From contig MU004181.1 of NCBI GenBank assembly GCA_010093605.1, positions 3,378,215-3,442,214 on the forward strand: a stretch of DNA of 64,000 nucleotides, given 5' to 3'. The notes beneath the pieces were generated by a model. It had not been told where the DNA came from. It worked only from the letters and a program-made list of their open reading frames with translations, and did no database searches. Within the stretch, counting starts at the first letter, position 1; every line of letters starts with the position of its first letter. The translations under genes were made by a program, and so were the position numbers. Positions 34,426 to 45,993 of this stretch are shown piece by piece. The DNA is from Lophium mytilinum (Eukaryota; Ascomycota; Dothideomycetes; Mytilinidiales; Mytilinidiaceae).

Positions 34426-36234
34426 ATGCGTCACGCTCAGATATTCTCCGGGTCTTCGCATCCCTCCCTCGTCGACGGCATCTGCGACCGTCTCGGCCAA
34501 CGCCCAGGCAAGGCGGAGCTCAAGAAGTTCAGCAACGGCGAGACAAGCGTGCAGATCCGTGAGTCGCTCTCCTCCAATTGCTCCCAACAACCACTCACAA
34601 TACGTAGAAACGTCGATTCGAGATCAAGATGTGTTTATTGTGCAGAGTGGCAGCGAGAAGTAGGCTTTCCAGCCCGCCCCGCCGCCTCTTTATTGACTGT
34701 TCAGGATCAACGACAATGTCATGGAGCTGCTCATTATGATCTCTGCGTGCAAGGGCGGCTCTGCCAGGTCTATCACAGGTCAGCGGCTTCTCAGCTCCCA
34801 TTTGTTCCGCGCTGACCTTCCGCAGCTGTCATGCCCTACTTCCCCTACTCGCGTCAATCCAAGAAGAAGACGCACAGAGGAGCCATAACCGCCAGAATGG
34901 TTGCCAACCTACTCCACGTCGCCGGCGTCAACCATGTCATAACCATTGACCTCCACGCCAGCCAGATGCAGGGATTCTTCAAGTGCCCTGTCGATAATCT
35001 TGTGGCTGAACCCCTCCTTGCTCGCTGGGTCCGCGCGAACGTATCAAACTGGCAGGAGGCGGTAGTCGTGAGCAAGAACCCGGGTGGTACAAAGCGGGTC
35101 ACGTCCTTCGCGGATGCTCTTCAGCTCAATTTCGGCATGGTCACTACCGACCGCCGCAGAACTCGTCCCATAACATTCAACGAGAGTGCCATCTTCGAAC
35201 GCTTGGCGCTGGATGGCACATACGAGACAACGGGATTAGGCGAAGCTGCTCTGGACATCGAGGCGCAAATTCCGCCCCTAGAGCCCACCGTCAGTAATTC
35301 TTCTGCTGATGCTGGTAAGGCACGAGCTACTAGAACAAGGGCGACGTCTGGATCACATGCCAGACGACTCGTGAATGGCAGCTTGGAGATACCCTCAAGC
35401 CCGTTGTCTAAGTCTACTCGCATCAATTCTATCTCTAACGAATCGCCTCCGCTCATGGCTATGCAACCAGATAAGACCAACGACTCAACGGGTGAACCAG
35501 ATGAGGACATAGGCGCGGATACGGGCGATGAATACACCGACGAGGTATGCACATACCCATTAGAACTACGGTGCACCTACTGATCAAGCCAGCGTGCTCG
35601 TGATGTCATCCATGGCCGCTTAGTACAAGGTCATATCGTAGACGAAGAATACCCATCTCCTGCCATGTCTGCAGTGTCCAGCTCCACGATGCACCGAAAT
35701 CGACCACCATCAGACGGCGACGAAACGATACCCGAACACATGATGTCCTCATTCATGTCGACCGCCTCCTCGTTGCATCAAAATCATAACTCGGACCACC
35801 CGCTAGGCGGTACTATAGACGCCAATGCTAGCGACGAGGAAGAGGAAGAAGACCTCAAAAATCCTGAATTGGAAACCATGGTAACCTTAGTAGGCAAGGT
35901 CAAGGATAGACCGGTCTTCATCATGGACGACATGATTGACAAAGCTGGATCATGGATAGCAGCTGCCGAGACAGTAGTCAAACGTGGTGGTGCAACCAAG
36001 GTTTACTGCATGGCCACCCATGGACTGTTTGGAGGTGATTCGCTGGCAGAATTGGAGGCCTGCGAATGCATTGATGCCGTTGTGGTCACCAACGCCTTCC
36101 CAATCCCTCCACACAAGGCCGTACAAACCCGCAAACTCATCATTCTGCCGGTTGATAATCTGCTCGCGGAATCCATACGTCGTAACCATCATGGCGAGAG
36201 TATGTCCTCACTTTACGTCGGGCATTACGATTGA
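34426..36234 (+). CDS. PRS5: Ribose-phosphate pyrophosphokinase, PRS5-like with large insertion
   Basis: Exons 34426-34558, 34608-34659, 34705-34778, 34826-35544 and 35593-36234 encode 539 aa. The enzyme makes PRPP from ribose 5-phosphate and ATP for nucleotide, His and Trp synthesis. Motifs: FSNGETSVQI, DVFIVQSGS, DLHASQMQGFFKCPVDNL, NPGGTKRVTSFADAL, RARDVIHGRLVQGHIV, then the PRPP loop in the form VFIMDDMIDKAGSW, and TKVYCMATHGLFGG. Between the catalytic flexible-loop half and the PRPP loop there is a roughly 200-residue low-complexity insertion rich in Ser, Thr, Asp and Glu, interrupted by an intron. Yeast Prs1 and Prs5 carry comparable non-homologous insertions linked to cell-integrity signalling; the PRS5 label rests on this. 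The C-terminus ESMSSLYVGHYD fits the family end. Confidence 0.9.
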
Positions 36235-36984
36235 ATCGATAGCAAACGACCCGGATTACTTTGGTAAGTGTATAGTGCAGTCTTTCGATTTTGTCAGACA
36301 GTCTCAACGGTGCGGCGGCTTTACCACGATTATGGCAGTTTCAGCGTGGCGCTTTGGGTGGTTTTTGGCAGAGTCTCAGGCTCTTCCGGTTTTACGACTA
36401 TTAAGCTTGGCTTAAAAAATTACGGACGCCCCACGGCATAGGCGTAGATGGATTTTATGACCGGAACGAAATCACCATGTACCAAAACAGGTTTACGAGT
36501 AAGTAGCAGCTAAAAGCATTTCAAATCCTATGGCCTTCGTGGATTGCCTTCCAGATGGACTACATAGGTACTCTCCATAGCCATCTCTTTATTGGGCAAC
36601 GGCAAGGTTGTCATTTCACCAGCGATGTGGGACCTTGGGTTCTACAGGAGTTCCATCTACGTCGGATGGCTTTCCTAACGGAGCGCTGGAAAATTGATGA
36701 TGCTCCTCTAGTTCTCCTTTGGGGGAACAGGGAGTGGTCGAGAATAGAATGCGTGGCTTTCGCTGCGGGAAAACTTGCGTGGATGCTGTGCAAGAAAACT
36801 TCTCGGACATAAATTCCTGAGTAGCGAACTGCGGCTATCTCATATGTTCACTGTTTGTTTTAATCACGAAACATTATGCTAACCTAGTGGTGTCTGAATT
36901 TGGAATCTTTATGGGACTGTTTGTGAAGAACATCATTCCTTCTGTCGAAGATGGGTCATTCCAAGACTGTGATAAGAGGGGTCT
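36235..36984. other. Convergent intergenic region
   Basis: Between two convergent genes. No gene seen; an 85-codon plus frame near 36555 has no recognisable features. Confidence 0.5.
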
Positions 36985-37782
36985 CTATTTTTTCATCATT
37001 GAAACCACGCCTGCCACGGCGGCTATCCCGCCTAATATCCAACCCCAAGCAACCAGCCCAGCCAACACCTGTCTCTTAGCAAACTCCTCAATAGCCTGCC
37101 CATCGTTCGAGTTTGGAAACTCGGTCTCTGGAACATCAACTCCGAGAGCATCGCACAGTGGGCCCCAGCCGTCTCTCACATCAAAGAACACCAGTTTCTC
37201 CTCGGGCACGACCTTTTTCAAGTACTCCATATGCCGGTCCCACACCCGTCTTCTATACAGATTGGCATCTCCGGGGCGACTGTACAGCTCTCCATAGCGT
37301 CCTGCCTGCAATGCATCCAGATACGCCGGGAAATGCCTCATGGTGGTCAACGGCAGCAAGACCACCCTCAAATACCACTGAAGTGCTTGCTGAGACGTCG
37401 CGCCGATACTCTTCGCCCACTCATCCGGATCGCGCACCGTGCATATCACTTTCGCGTCGGGGTATAGCTCTAGCAACTCCGGAACGAACTGCGCGCCTGG
37501 AGTGTCTGTCGTTGCGGCATAGCCATCCAGGGTGCTCTTTAACGTGCGCAGGACGAAGGCTCTGTCGGATAGAGAGCGGATAGGCGTGTGTTTCAGGATC
37601 TGGATCCAGGATGTGATGTGCGAAGGGGGCCCGAGGCAGGTTTGCGTCCCGCCATGGTAGACGGGTGCGTCGAGGAGGATCTCTAGGGCTTGGCTTAGAG
37701 ATGCTGTGCCTGTGCGTGAGAGGCCGGCGCCGATGACTTGTAGTGAAGTGCCAGGGCGAGGCTGGGAGGCTTCTTGGCCCAT
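36985..37782 (-). CDS. Sulfotransferase-fold P-loop protein with C-terminal anchor
   Basis: Single exon, 265 aa. The N-terminal loop VIGAGLSRTGTASL is the PAPS/P-loop motif of the Sulfotransfer_4 family (RTGT-SL form), which is common in fungi and often misnamed NAD-dependent epimerase. The middle carries YPDAKVICTVRDPDEWAKSI, the second conserved block with the 3'-phosphate-binding Arg and Ser region. The C-terminal ~23 residues (LVAWGWILGGIAAVAGVVSM) form one membrane helix followed by Lys, suggesting a tail anchor. Whether it transfers sulfate is unproven for this fungal group. The nearest upstream element is the MITE at 38.25-38.89 kb. Confidence 0.8.
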   Translation of the reverse strand: MGQEASQPRPGTSLQVIGAGLSRTGTASLSQALEILLDAPVYHGGTQTCLGPPSHITSWIQILKHTPIRSLSDRAFVLRTLKSTLDGYAATTDTPGAQFVPELLELYPDAKVICTVRDPDEWAKSIGATSQQALQWYLRVVLLPLTTMRHFPAYLDALQAGRYGELYSRPGDANLYRRRVWDRHMEYLKKVVPEEKLVFFDVRDGWGPLCDALGVDVPETEFPNSNDGQAIEEFAKRQVLAGLVAWGWILGGIAAVAGVVSMMKK

Positions 37783-38241
37783 TCTTGGTTCAGATTCTTG
37801 AGGTTGACAGGTTGGGTTTTGGTGGGTGGATGTGGAATGGTGGAGCTGGCATGAGGTGCGCTTGTGTTTGGTTGCTGCTGTCCAGTCCTTCGCTTTTGAC
37901 GTTGAAGTACTGTTGAGTGCTTACGTGTGTGCGGATTCACCAATACCCCGTTCGGGCACTATTTTAGCTTGGTGAGAGCTTGTTTGGGCGCCTTGGTTTC
38001 GATCAATTAGCTTCATGGCCCATTATCTCTCGTGAACTTAGATTGCTATGGCATACTTTACTGTCACGAATATATCGGTCGACCGGCCTTAGTTTCCATG
38101 ATCTAGGATGATCTGAAGATAAACTTGCGAATACTTCTACTTCCGGTAACCGCTGTACTCCGTAAGACTCGGCTTCTCATTGGACCATCCGATGTACGAA
38201 GTAAGCTCGAAGCGCTCCTTGAAACCCTAATCCACCCAAGA
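37783..38241. other. Promoter region of the sulfotransferase-fold gene
   Basis: Upstream of the minus-strand gene and left of the MITE. No gene seen. Confidence 0.5.
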
Positions 38242-38895
38242 AACTTGTTGCGGACTGGATCCGGGCAGGCCGATTGCGTAGGCCGATTGATCACGTGCTC
38301 TTGCAAACGAACTTAACCGAATCTTATGAACTTCACAAAATCATCACGGTCCATCACCATAGCCACAAATTGTGGGCTGCGCGTTGTTCGCGCGTCTTCC
38401 CCAGATTCTTGCTGTATCCTGCATCTCTTATATTGCAGCCAACTTCTTCCTATTAGCCTTTATATACCTTGCTGTGTAAACTTCTATAAACTGTGTATAC
38501 ATCTAGGATAGATCCAGAAATAGAGCGTTAGAGGTGCCAGGGCCCCCGGAGGAGGTACAACAACAGGGGTGGCCCTCGCTAGCGACGCCTATTGAAACTC
38601 CTACTTTCTTTACTCCCTTTAATTATTCTCAGATTCTAAGAGGCTAGAAACTCTCCCTTAACCCTGTCCTAGTCTATTACTACAATACAAACCCTAAATA
38701 ACTGCTAAAGCGTAGATGTACTAGCAAGCGTGAACAGGAGCGTGCCTAAATAGCAATCCTATCCTCCGGATGGCCCCCGTACCGGAGTTTGCCGGATCTT
38801 GTGAAGTTCATAAGATTCGGTTAAGTTCGTTTGCAAGAGCACGTGATCAATCGGCCTACGCAATCGGCCTGCCCGGATCCAAACCGAACTTGTTG
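38242..38895. mobile_element. MITE with long inverted repeats and 9-bp target duplication
   Basis: Two 83-bp arms, 38256-38338 and 38799-38881, are perfect reverse complements (each holds the CACGTG within GATCACGTGCTC and its complement). The repeats extend imperfectly outward by five bases to 38251 and 38886. Immediately outside lie two identical direct copies of AACTTGTTG (38242-38250 and 38887-38895), the expected target site duplication. The element proper is 636 bp with a ~460-bp interior that has no open reading frame of note. A 9-bp duplication with long inverted repeats is the hallmark of Mutator-like (MULE) elements, so this is most likely a non-autonomous MULE-type MITE. The identity of the arms suggests fairly recent activity; the interior is partly TpA-rich. 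Confidence 0.88.
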
Positions 38896-39321
38896 GGGCT
38901 ATCAGCATATCTCGACCAGATGCACTCGCACATCAATCAGCTCATCCGATTAAAATCTTAAGCTGCCCTAGTGAGGCAGGTTGTCGTTCATACTTTGCCG
39001 CGTTCCCGCGAGTCTCGCGACGGATAAATTGCGGATTAATCGACGTACATGGATACGATTGGCTGGATCTTATTAAATACTGCACGATTTTCAAATAGTT
39101 GGGATGTCTGCAATTTACCAGTCTGCGCGGCCCGGCGGCCAGATACAGAGGCTATTGTTACGCGTCGCGGCACTATCAAAAGCTTAAGATACACTGTAAT
39201 TGCATACTTATATAGAAGGGTTTTAGGAGATACTGCCTTGAAGTCCAAAGATGTAGCTTTAAAGGATCCTCTCCGCTTATGAGTGGATTGCGAATCGAGT
39301 AAAGTGCAAGCTTTGTCAAAT
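38896..39321. other. AT-rich flank between MITE and GT90 gene
   Basis: Includes an AT- and TpA-rich stretch (39030-39280) unlike neighbouring DNA. It may be decayed transposon sequence and also serves as the GT90 gene's upstream region. Confidence 0.4.
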
Positions 39322-40756
39322 ATGCTCCGATTATTCGTTCGAATCAGTGCTCTATCTATCGCAGTAATCAGTCTATGTCTCCTAGCACTCGTCTTTCGCG
39401 ATCGACGCGTGGAAGGGGCCCATCCGCTCTCATTTGACAGGGCACCTCCATGCTCACCAAAGCAATCTAATTCAGAAGAAACGATGAAATCACTCTCATT
39501 GACGGAAGCACAATGCGCATGTATGTTTCCGCGATTGACTAGAGAGGTTGATCGAGCTGTTGGAAGAGGCAACTTTACTTTCGAACGAGAGTCTGGTAAC
39601 TACAAGGGAATGGTTCAAGGGAGGATCGAGAACGGAAATGTGGGTTCGGCCTGCCTCTATTGCGGCGAGATTAGTGGCTGACGGCAAAGTCTTCCAGCTT
39701 CATATCATCTCAGTCTCTAGAGAGTCTGCTGAGGAAGTCATCTGGGTATGCCACCTGGGTTGTAGATTGCTGTTTGGTATTGACAACTTACCTTCCAGGA
39801 GAGAACAGCCGTGCTACACCAACTCCACAGAGCGTTACTCACGTCCCCAGAACCACTCCCAGATACGGTCTTCGCTCTCGTCGTGAACGACAATCCAAAG
39901 AACAACTCCTGGTCTTTCGCTCGCCCGAGTAAGGAGCCGGTTGGTATGAACTATTGGCTTATGCCCCACTTTTCGTACTGGTCCTGGCCGTTACCCTTCG
40001 TCGGTATGATGAGCGACGTACTATCAAAGATCGCCTTTGTCGAAGAAACAATACCATGGGAGAGTAAGGTCGACAAAGCGGTGTGGCGCGGTACCCCATG
40101 GTTCAATCCAGCCGGAAGTCCCAATCTTCGACCTGGACTGCTTGAGGCTGCTGGAGGACAAAAACAGTGGGCGGATGTGCAGAGTCTGAAGTGGGAGAGT
40201 GGAGGAAAAGCGAAGAATGCTATTGCGATTGAGGACTTTTGCAAGTACAAGTACGTAATTTATGCCGAAGTGAGTTGTTGAACCAGTCTTCTGTGTGTAG
40301 TTTGAGCAAGCTGACGAGCAGGGCGTTACTTACTCTGGGAGGTTGCACTACCATCAAGCATGCGCTTCGGTACTTTTGACACCCAAGTTCAATTGGCTCC
40401 AGCATACCAGTCACCTCATACGTGCTGTCAACTCGTCTAGTCTACTGTCATCTGACAGCATTGACTACTCTCACGCAAATGCCGTCGAAGTATCCTCGGA
40501 TTGGTCGGATCTTGAAGCCACCGTCATGTATCTACGAAATCATCAAGAAATCGCAAGAAGTATCGCACAAAGGCAAAGAGAAGTGATGACCGAGCAAGGG
40601 CACTTGTCGCCGGCTGCGGAAACGTGTTATTGGAGGGCTCTAATAAGGGAATGGAGTAAGGTGGCTGTGGCGAGTGAGAGCGATGATGGAAGAGGGTGGG
40701 GCAATGTGGAGGGGGCTAGATGGGAGACTTTTAGTTTGAATGGAAAAGTGGAGTAG
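39322..40756 (+). CDS. GT90-family glycosyltransferase (CAP10/KDEL-like)
   Basis: Four exons (39322-39643, 39690-39745, 39799-40269, 40322-40756) give ~427 aa. The N-terminus has a signal-anchor helix (SALSIAVISLCLLALVF), so it should be a type II Golgi protein. Then come LTEAQCACMFPRLTREVD, NYKGMVQGRI, LHQLHRALLTSPEPLPDTVF, NYWLMPHFSYWSWPLPFVG, KAVWRGTPWFNP, YKYVIYAEGVTYSGRL and HQACASVLLTP, all hallmarks of fungal GT90 proteins related to Cryptococcus Cap10/Cxt1 xylosyltransferases. It probably adds a pentose to glycans or glycolipids; donor and acceptor are unknown. The exon 1-2 junction is uncertain: the frame-consistent choice uses a weak GTTCGG donor and a 46-nt intron. Confidence 0.82.
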
Positions 40757-41173
40757 GATATTTGAGTACAGTAGCTGTGTGCATACGCAGTACGTCTCCA
40801 CATTACCCGGGGCCCTTTTGAAAAAACAGTGAGCAGTGCTATCTTAGTTGTGTTACAAGCGCAGTGTTTGTTCGTCTGAGAATGCTTTCATGACCTGAAG
40901 ACGTGGATTAAGAGTATTAGTAGATGAGTACAAAGGGTAATGTACATGTATCTATGCACGGATGCCTGCGAATCTGGAGAATCCCGGCAGCCCCTGTCTC
41001 GGACCCTGCGGATAGTCTTCCCCACACATGTTACCCCTGCCCGCTCTGCCACTCGGAATCTCCATGACGAAAAGATCCCGAGCCGGCTCTGTAACCTCAC
41101 CGTGCCTCATCTCTCCCACTTAATACCTACTACCTCTAGCGCTACCTCATCACAAGTGTTGGAGCTCGAAATC
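40757..41173. other. Intergenic region
   Basis: Between two genes in the same orientation. Nothing notable. Confidence 0.5.
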
Positions 41174-42986
41174 ATGCGACGCGGACAGCGAGAAGCAAGT
41201 GTGGATGATCAGGATGGCAGGGCGGACTCGGAAAGGCAAAGGCGGGAGAGGAAACGCGCACAGAACCGGCGCTCGCAGCAATGCTTTAGAGAGCGACAGG
41301 GTATAGCTCTATACTTTCTTAGATGATAATGGCCTTATTCTAACCTATTGCTCTAGCTGCTCGGATCCAAGAGTTGACAGACATGGTAGAAGAGCTGAAG
41401 AAACAGCCCAACACTTCATCCAATAATGACGGACAGAACCGCGTTGATTTACTGAAGGTTAATATGGTTCTGCCAAAAGGGAGGGAGTGAGCTAATCAGG
41501 ATGCTTTCTACAGGAGAATCAAGAACTAAGACAAGCGCTGCTGAGCATGCGGAAGAGTCTACTTAGTTTATCGTCGGCTGCCGCTTTTAGTGCTGGTAGG
41601 CCCCCTCGCCTTTGAAATCAACTTCAAGAACAAATGCTGATATTTCTCGTTCGGAAAGACTCGGACGTACTCAAACGCATACTTAACAAGCCGGGAGGAC
41701 ACAAAATCGATAACCCCGACGCCGATTCGCCGCAAACCGAGGGTACCGAGGACATACCTTTTGCGCCACTGGAAACCAACGCTTCAAAAAACCAGATTAC
41801 GACCAACGTCTTTCAAGATCCACTGCCAGGGAACTTTGAAGTAACAGGAGATACTGCACAAGCATTTGATGCTTTCCTCAACAATGACAGGTTCTTCGAA
41901 GAGATGAATTTAGTCGCATCGAGCAGGCATACGGGGAATGTTGGTGCGAACAAGCGAAACGATCCAACCGGCATGAATAACCCGTCCTCCGGGTTTTCAG
42001 CAGATAGCCTTTACAACCTCATATCCGGCCATCAGGGCCCTATCATCGAATCTAACTTCCTCCACAACATGTTAGCACAACCGGAAGTGGCAACCCCCGG
42101 ACCGCAAGCCAAGGGACGCACACATGGGAGTTCACTCATTACTCTTGAGGCGGTTATAGAGGAGGTTCTCTCTACGATGAAGTTCCATGCGATAAGAGAT
42201 CGACTCGAGATTCCACGTACAACGCTATCTCTTTCCCCAGAGGAGATTGAGCTCTTTGACAGTCACACGCGCACCGGCGTTACTTCTCTTGCAGTGCGGG
42301 CTTTCTTGAAAAGCACTCATCTAGGCGGATATACTCGTGTAATGGTAAGTTACTATCACTAAATTTGAATGATCTCCGCGTCAAGTGTAGCTACTGATTG
42401 GCCTCCTCAGGGATTTACGGGTCTCGTGGAAAATATCATGCAATGGCGAATGGCACCGACTAGCGAGAACCGGGCCAAAATACCTCCTCCATTCACTCCT
42501 ACCGTGCTTCAGCAACGTTTCACCGATCACCATCCGGCTATAGATTTCTTGACATGGGGAGACCTTCGAGACCAGCTACTGCTTTACGTCAATCTGAGTT
42601 GCGTCGACCTCAACAAACTTCTTTACGACTCTGTCCGATGCGTCGTGCGGGAGTTTCACCACCTCCAGGTTGCGGTTCCGGTGCTAGATACGGTTGCCTA
42701 TATAGCAACTACACATAGCGCTGTCTCAACTAAGGCGACAGCAGTAACGAATGAAATCTATGGCCCTGGCTACGGGCTCAAGGATGAAAGACTTATGGAG
42801 ACGGTGGTCGACCGAATTCATAAGCATGGCTTTGACAAGCTCGAAGAACGCAAGCTTTCTCCCACCTTTGGGGTGGCCTATCCATTCTTGGATATCTCGA
42901 ACAGTAAGGCTCCTCCACGCATCCGAGTGGCACTTGCTTACAATGTACCGTGTAGCTGTCACCAAGATGCCTGTGGTGGATTATAG
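41174..42986 (+). CDS. bZIP transcription factor with DUF3425 domain
   Basis: Five exons (41174-41300, 41357-41457, 41514-41595, 41659-42344, 42411-42986) encode 523 aa. The basic region RRERKRAQNRRSQQCFRERQ has the N-x-x-S-Q-x-x-F-R form seen in fungal AP-1-like and DUF3425 factors. A leucine zipper follows across the first intron (ARIQELTDMVEELKKQ, then ENQELRQALLSMRKSLLSL). The middle is disordered. The C-terminal part carries a DUF3425-like block around HHPAIDFLTWGDLRDQLLLY with the following helices. Such factors are common in Pezizomycotina; targets here are unknown. The final ~90 residues diverge from the family as I remember it, so the C-terminus may be eroded or contain an unrecognised intron. 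Confidence 0.82.
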
Positions 42987-44469
42987 ATCTATCCAAAGCT
43001 GCTTTTGAGGCCCTGAAGATGTGTACTTTGGATGTCCAAGGTTGATATGGCCGCGGCGAAGCACAACTGTCCGAGAAGGAGCTTGCGGAGCCCTGACCTA
43101 TGCGCATGGACGATCGATGAGCTCGATGCTGTAAACCTTATCTAAATTGGGCATGCTTCCATCGGCACTGCAAGCTAGCGGATCTCGATATCGGATCTCA
43201 GTGTTGGCCTGTGCTCACGGAGCCAATTTAGGCATCGTTGGGGTGCTTGGGGCGCCACGATCCGGGAGATCTTCGCTCACAGTCGCTGTTCCCGAGACGT
43301 GCTCCGATCCGGTCGTCGAAGTTTAGAAGCAGCGCACGTTTTGGAGGCGCAGTACTTTGTTGCAGAACACGAACACGAGCACGGGTCGTGGCGGTTTGGT
43401 GCGTTGTGGCTGGACGAGAGCGCGAAGGAACGGCAGGGAGAAGTGCAGCTCTAGATCAAGCCACGAGGCTTGGAAAGACTGTAGACACGCGCTAAGAAAG
43501 TCTGTGCCATCACTGTCAATTCTTTTCACGTTGGAATATCGAGCGGTATTAAATACTTGAGAGAGCATACTTGAGTAGTAGATGAAGCATCCAAGAGCTC
43601 TCGGAGCTATATTTATACCCTGTAGCGAGAAAAGTTTCGAAGTGTTGCACTCGGTCTAGTTCTGAAATGCCTTTCCGGTCTTTGGCGCTACGGGAGAACT
43701 CACGCCAGTGGCTGTCACATCGCTGCCGGCCGCAGACAGCCCGTCGATATGGAGCGGGAGTGAACTGATGCTTTTCGCTAAGCACAACAAGGGCATGATA
43801 AGCTTCCTCTAGCTCTCGCTGTCCTGGGGCTGATCGGCAGGCTAAGCTCGTCACCACCCGCGCTGTCGGTGTCCAATTGTTGCGCGAGCGGCCATGGAAT
43901 GTGCTCCTTCGTGCTCACTGCACGTCTGGGATTCTCCTCCTTCATGGCTGCTGCAGTCTGACATCGGCATATGGCTGCCGGTCGGGGATAACACCATCAC
44001 GAGCACCCCATCTGCGCAAGCGCTGCCTCAACGAGCGTGCAAGCGCAGGGGTTGAGACCGAGGAGGGTTGCCAAGTGCAGCGCTGTGCGTCTCGGATGAT
44101 GGCAATCCGGCGCCACACAACAAGCTTAACTTAGGCCCCCGAATGGTGGTCCGACAGGTGCAGTTCCAGGTCGATCGCATGCCTCGTTCGGGCCGCCTGC
44201 TCCACTGTAGCGGGGCCCTCCCAGCGCTTCTTCAGTCCCTCTGCTGCCGCTTTCAGGAAGGCCCTCCACTGTGCCACGTTTCTATGCGCGCTTCATCCAT
44301 CGCTCCTCTGCCAAGAGCAAAGCTTACATTTGACCTGGACCCCGGAAATCGCGCTATGATGTGAGCCTTAGTCCATAAATCTGAGAGCTCCCCATCGCCC
44401 AGCCTGTGCTTTGCATTCGCTCCCGTCTCTTCCGCCCTCCCCTTCACCCACTCCCTCTCTCTACCTGCC
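42987..44469. other. Intergenic region
   Basis: About 1.5 kb without a recognisable gene. The last ~100 bases are CT-rich, the leader of the downstream lipase gene. Confidence 0.5.
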
Positions 44470-45695
44470 ATGGACCGCGACGACATTACAGCGGAGACCC
44501 CGCTCATGGAGCACATGGTCATCCCGCCAGTCTTCAAGTCACTTTCCCGCAATGTCGACAGCTTGGCGGAATCGCACTCGGTGCCTCCACATGTAGACTT
44601 TCCAATTCGTACGCTCTGCCAATCGGCCGTGTAAATTGAGCTTTTGCTAATCTCCGAGAAGCCTCTTTTACTTTTGCGAAGAAAGATGCCAGCGGACGGC
44701 GACTACCGCAAGCCATTGCCCACCGCGGATACAAAGCAAAATTCCCCGAGAACACCATGGGCGCCTTCAAGGGAGCTGTCGAAGTTGGAGCACATGCCAT
44801 AGAGACTGACATCCACCTGACTAAAGACGGAGTTGTTGTGCTTTCGCATGTGAGCTTAGATTTCGAGACGCGATAGCCTCGCCATACTGATCTCGTCCAG
44901 GACGCAGACCTCAAGAGGTGTTTTGGGAGACCGGAGAAGATCATAGACTGCGACTGGAAACTTTTGAGCGATCTGCAGACGCTCAAGGAACCTCGCCAAC
45001 ACATGCCGCGGCTTTCCGACCTTTTGGAATACGTCGCGCAGCCTGGTATGGAAGATATATGGGTGCTCCTAGACATCAAGGTGAGTAACACTATCACTTC
45101 CTAAAATCATATAAACTAATATGAACAGCTGGATAATGACGCCGACGACGTAATGCGTTTGATTGGCGAGACTATTCGCAGTGTCTCTCCCTCCGACAAG
45201 CGTCCATGGAACTCACGGATTCTCCTTGGCTGCTGGGCTGCGAAATACATACCACTATGCGCCGACTACCTCCCAGGCTTCCCCGTCACTCATATTGGAT
45301 TCTCCATTCTTTACGCAAAACACTTCTTCAACGTGCCAAACGTGTCTTTCAACATTCTCCAACAGGTTCTAATGACACCATGGGGAAGCGCTTTCATCAA
45401 AAAGATAAAATCCCACAAAAGGCCAATCTTTGCGTGGACTGTCAATGATGAGAAGAGGATGAGGTGGGGGATTAGGAAAGAGCTAGACGGCATAGTAACG
45501 GATGATCCAAAGCTCTTCTTGGAAGTTCGCAAAGGGTGGCATGAGGGAATGAAGGACGGCTTCGGAATCATGCTTTGGTATGACATTCTAAAGATCAACA
45601 TTTTGGCAGTGGTATTCGGCTTCTTGTTCTGGAGGAAATTTAAGGCTTCAGAAGACAAGAAGCTAATCAAGAGACGAGTCACAGAGGAACAGTGA
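44470..45695 (+). CDS. PGC1: Phosphatidylglycerol phospholipase C / glycerophosphodiesterase (Pgc1-like)
   Basis: Exons 44470-44608, 44662-44849, 44901-45080 and 45129-45695 encode 357 aa. The GDPD-type TIM barrel starts with [19 protein letters not shown] and has [17 protein letters not shown], supplying the catalytic His pair and the metal-binding Glu/Asp, then WVLLDIK and the distal [14 protein letters not shown] and GIVTDDP strands. The C-terminus has one hydrophobic helix ([14 protein letters not shown]), a tail anchor as in yeast Pgc1. Yeast Pgc1 degrades phosphatidylglycerol to diacylglycerol, limiting PG in mitochondria and lipid droplets; the same reaction is inferred. The ~50-residue N-terminal extension is fungal-type and unstructured. 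Confidence 0.9.
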
Positions 45696-45993
45696 TGAGC
45701 ATTTAGCAGAAATACCGATGTTGTGAGAGGGCATCTCGAGCATCTGTATACAGGCGCATTGGCATAGAATATGGGACCGACTCTAAGTTTCACAGTAACA
45801 CAGATAATAGCATGATTGACACTTGAAATCAATTTACATCAACTGGTGAATTCTGAGTCTGATCTGACAGCGTGCTTGTGAAGTGTCAATTTTTGTGTTG
45901 CCTGAGGCATCAACAATTTGAGCGCGACACGAAATTCAACTCCCCGCAACGCGTCCGCCGACCCACCAAACTAAACAACCACAACTTTGCAAG
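45696..45993. other. Short tandem intergenic region
   Basis: About 300 bases between Pgc1-like and gamma-tubulin genes, in the same orientation. It must contain the Pgc1 terminator and the tubulin promoter. Confidence 0.5.
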
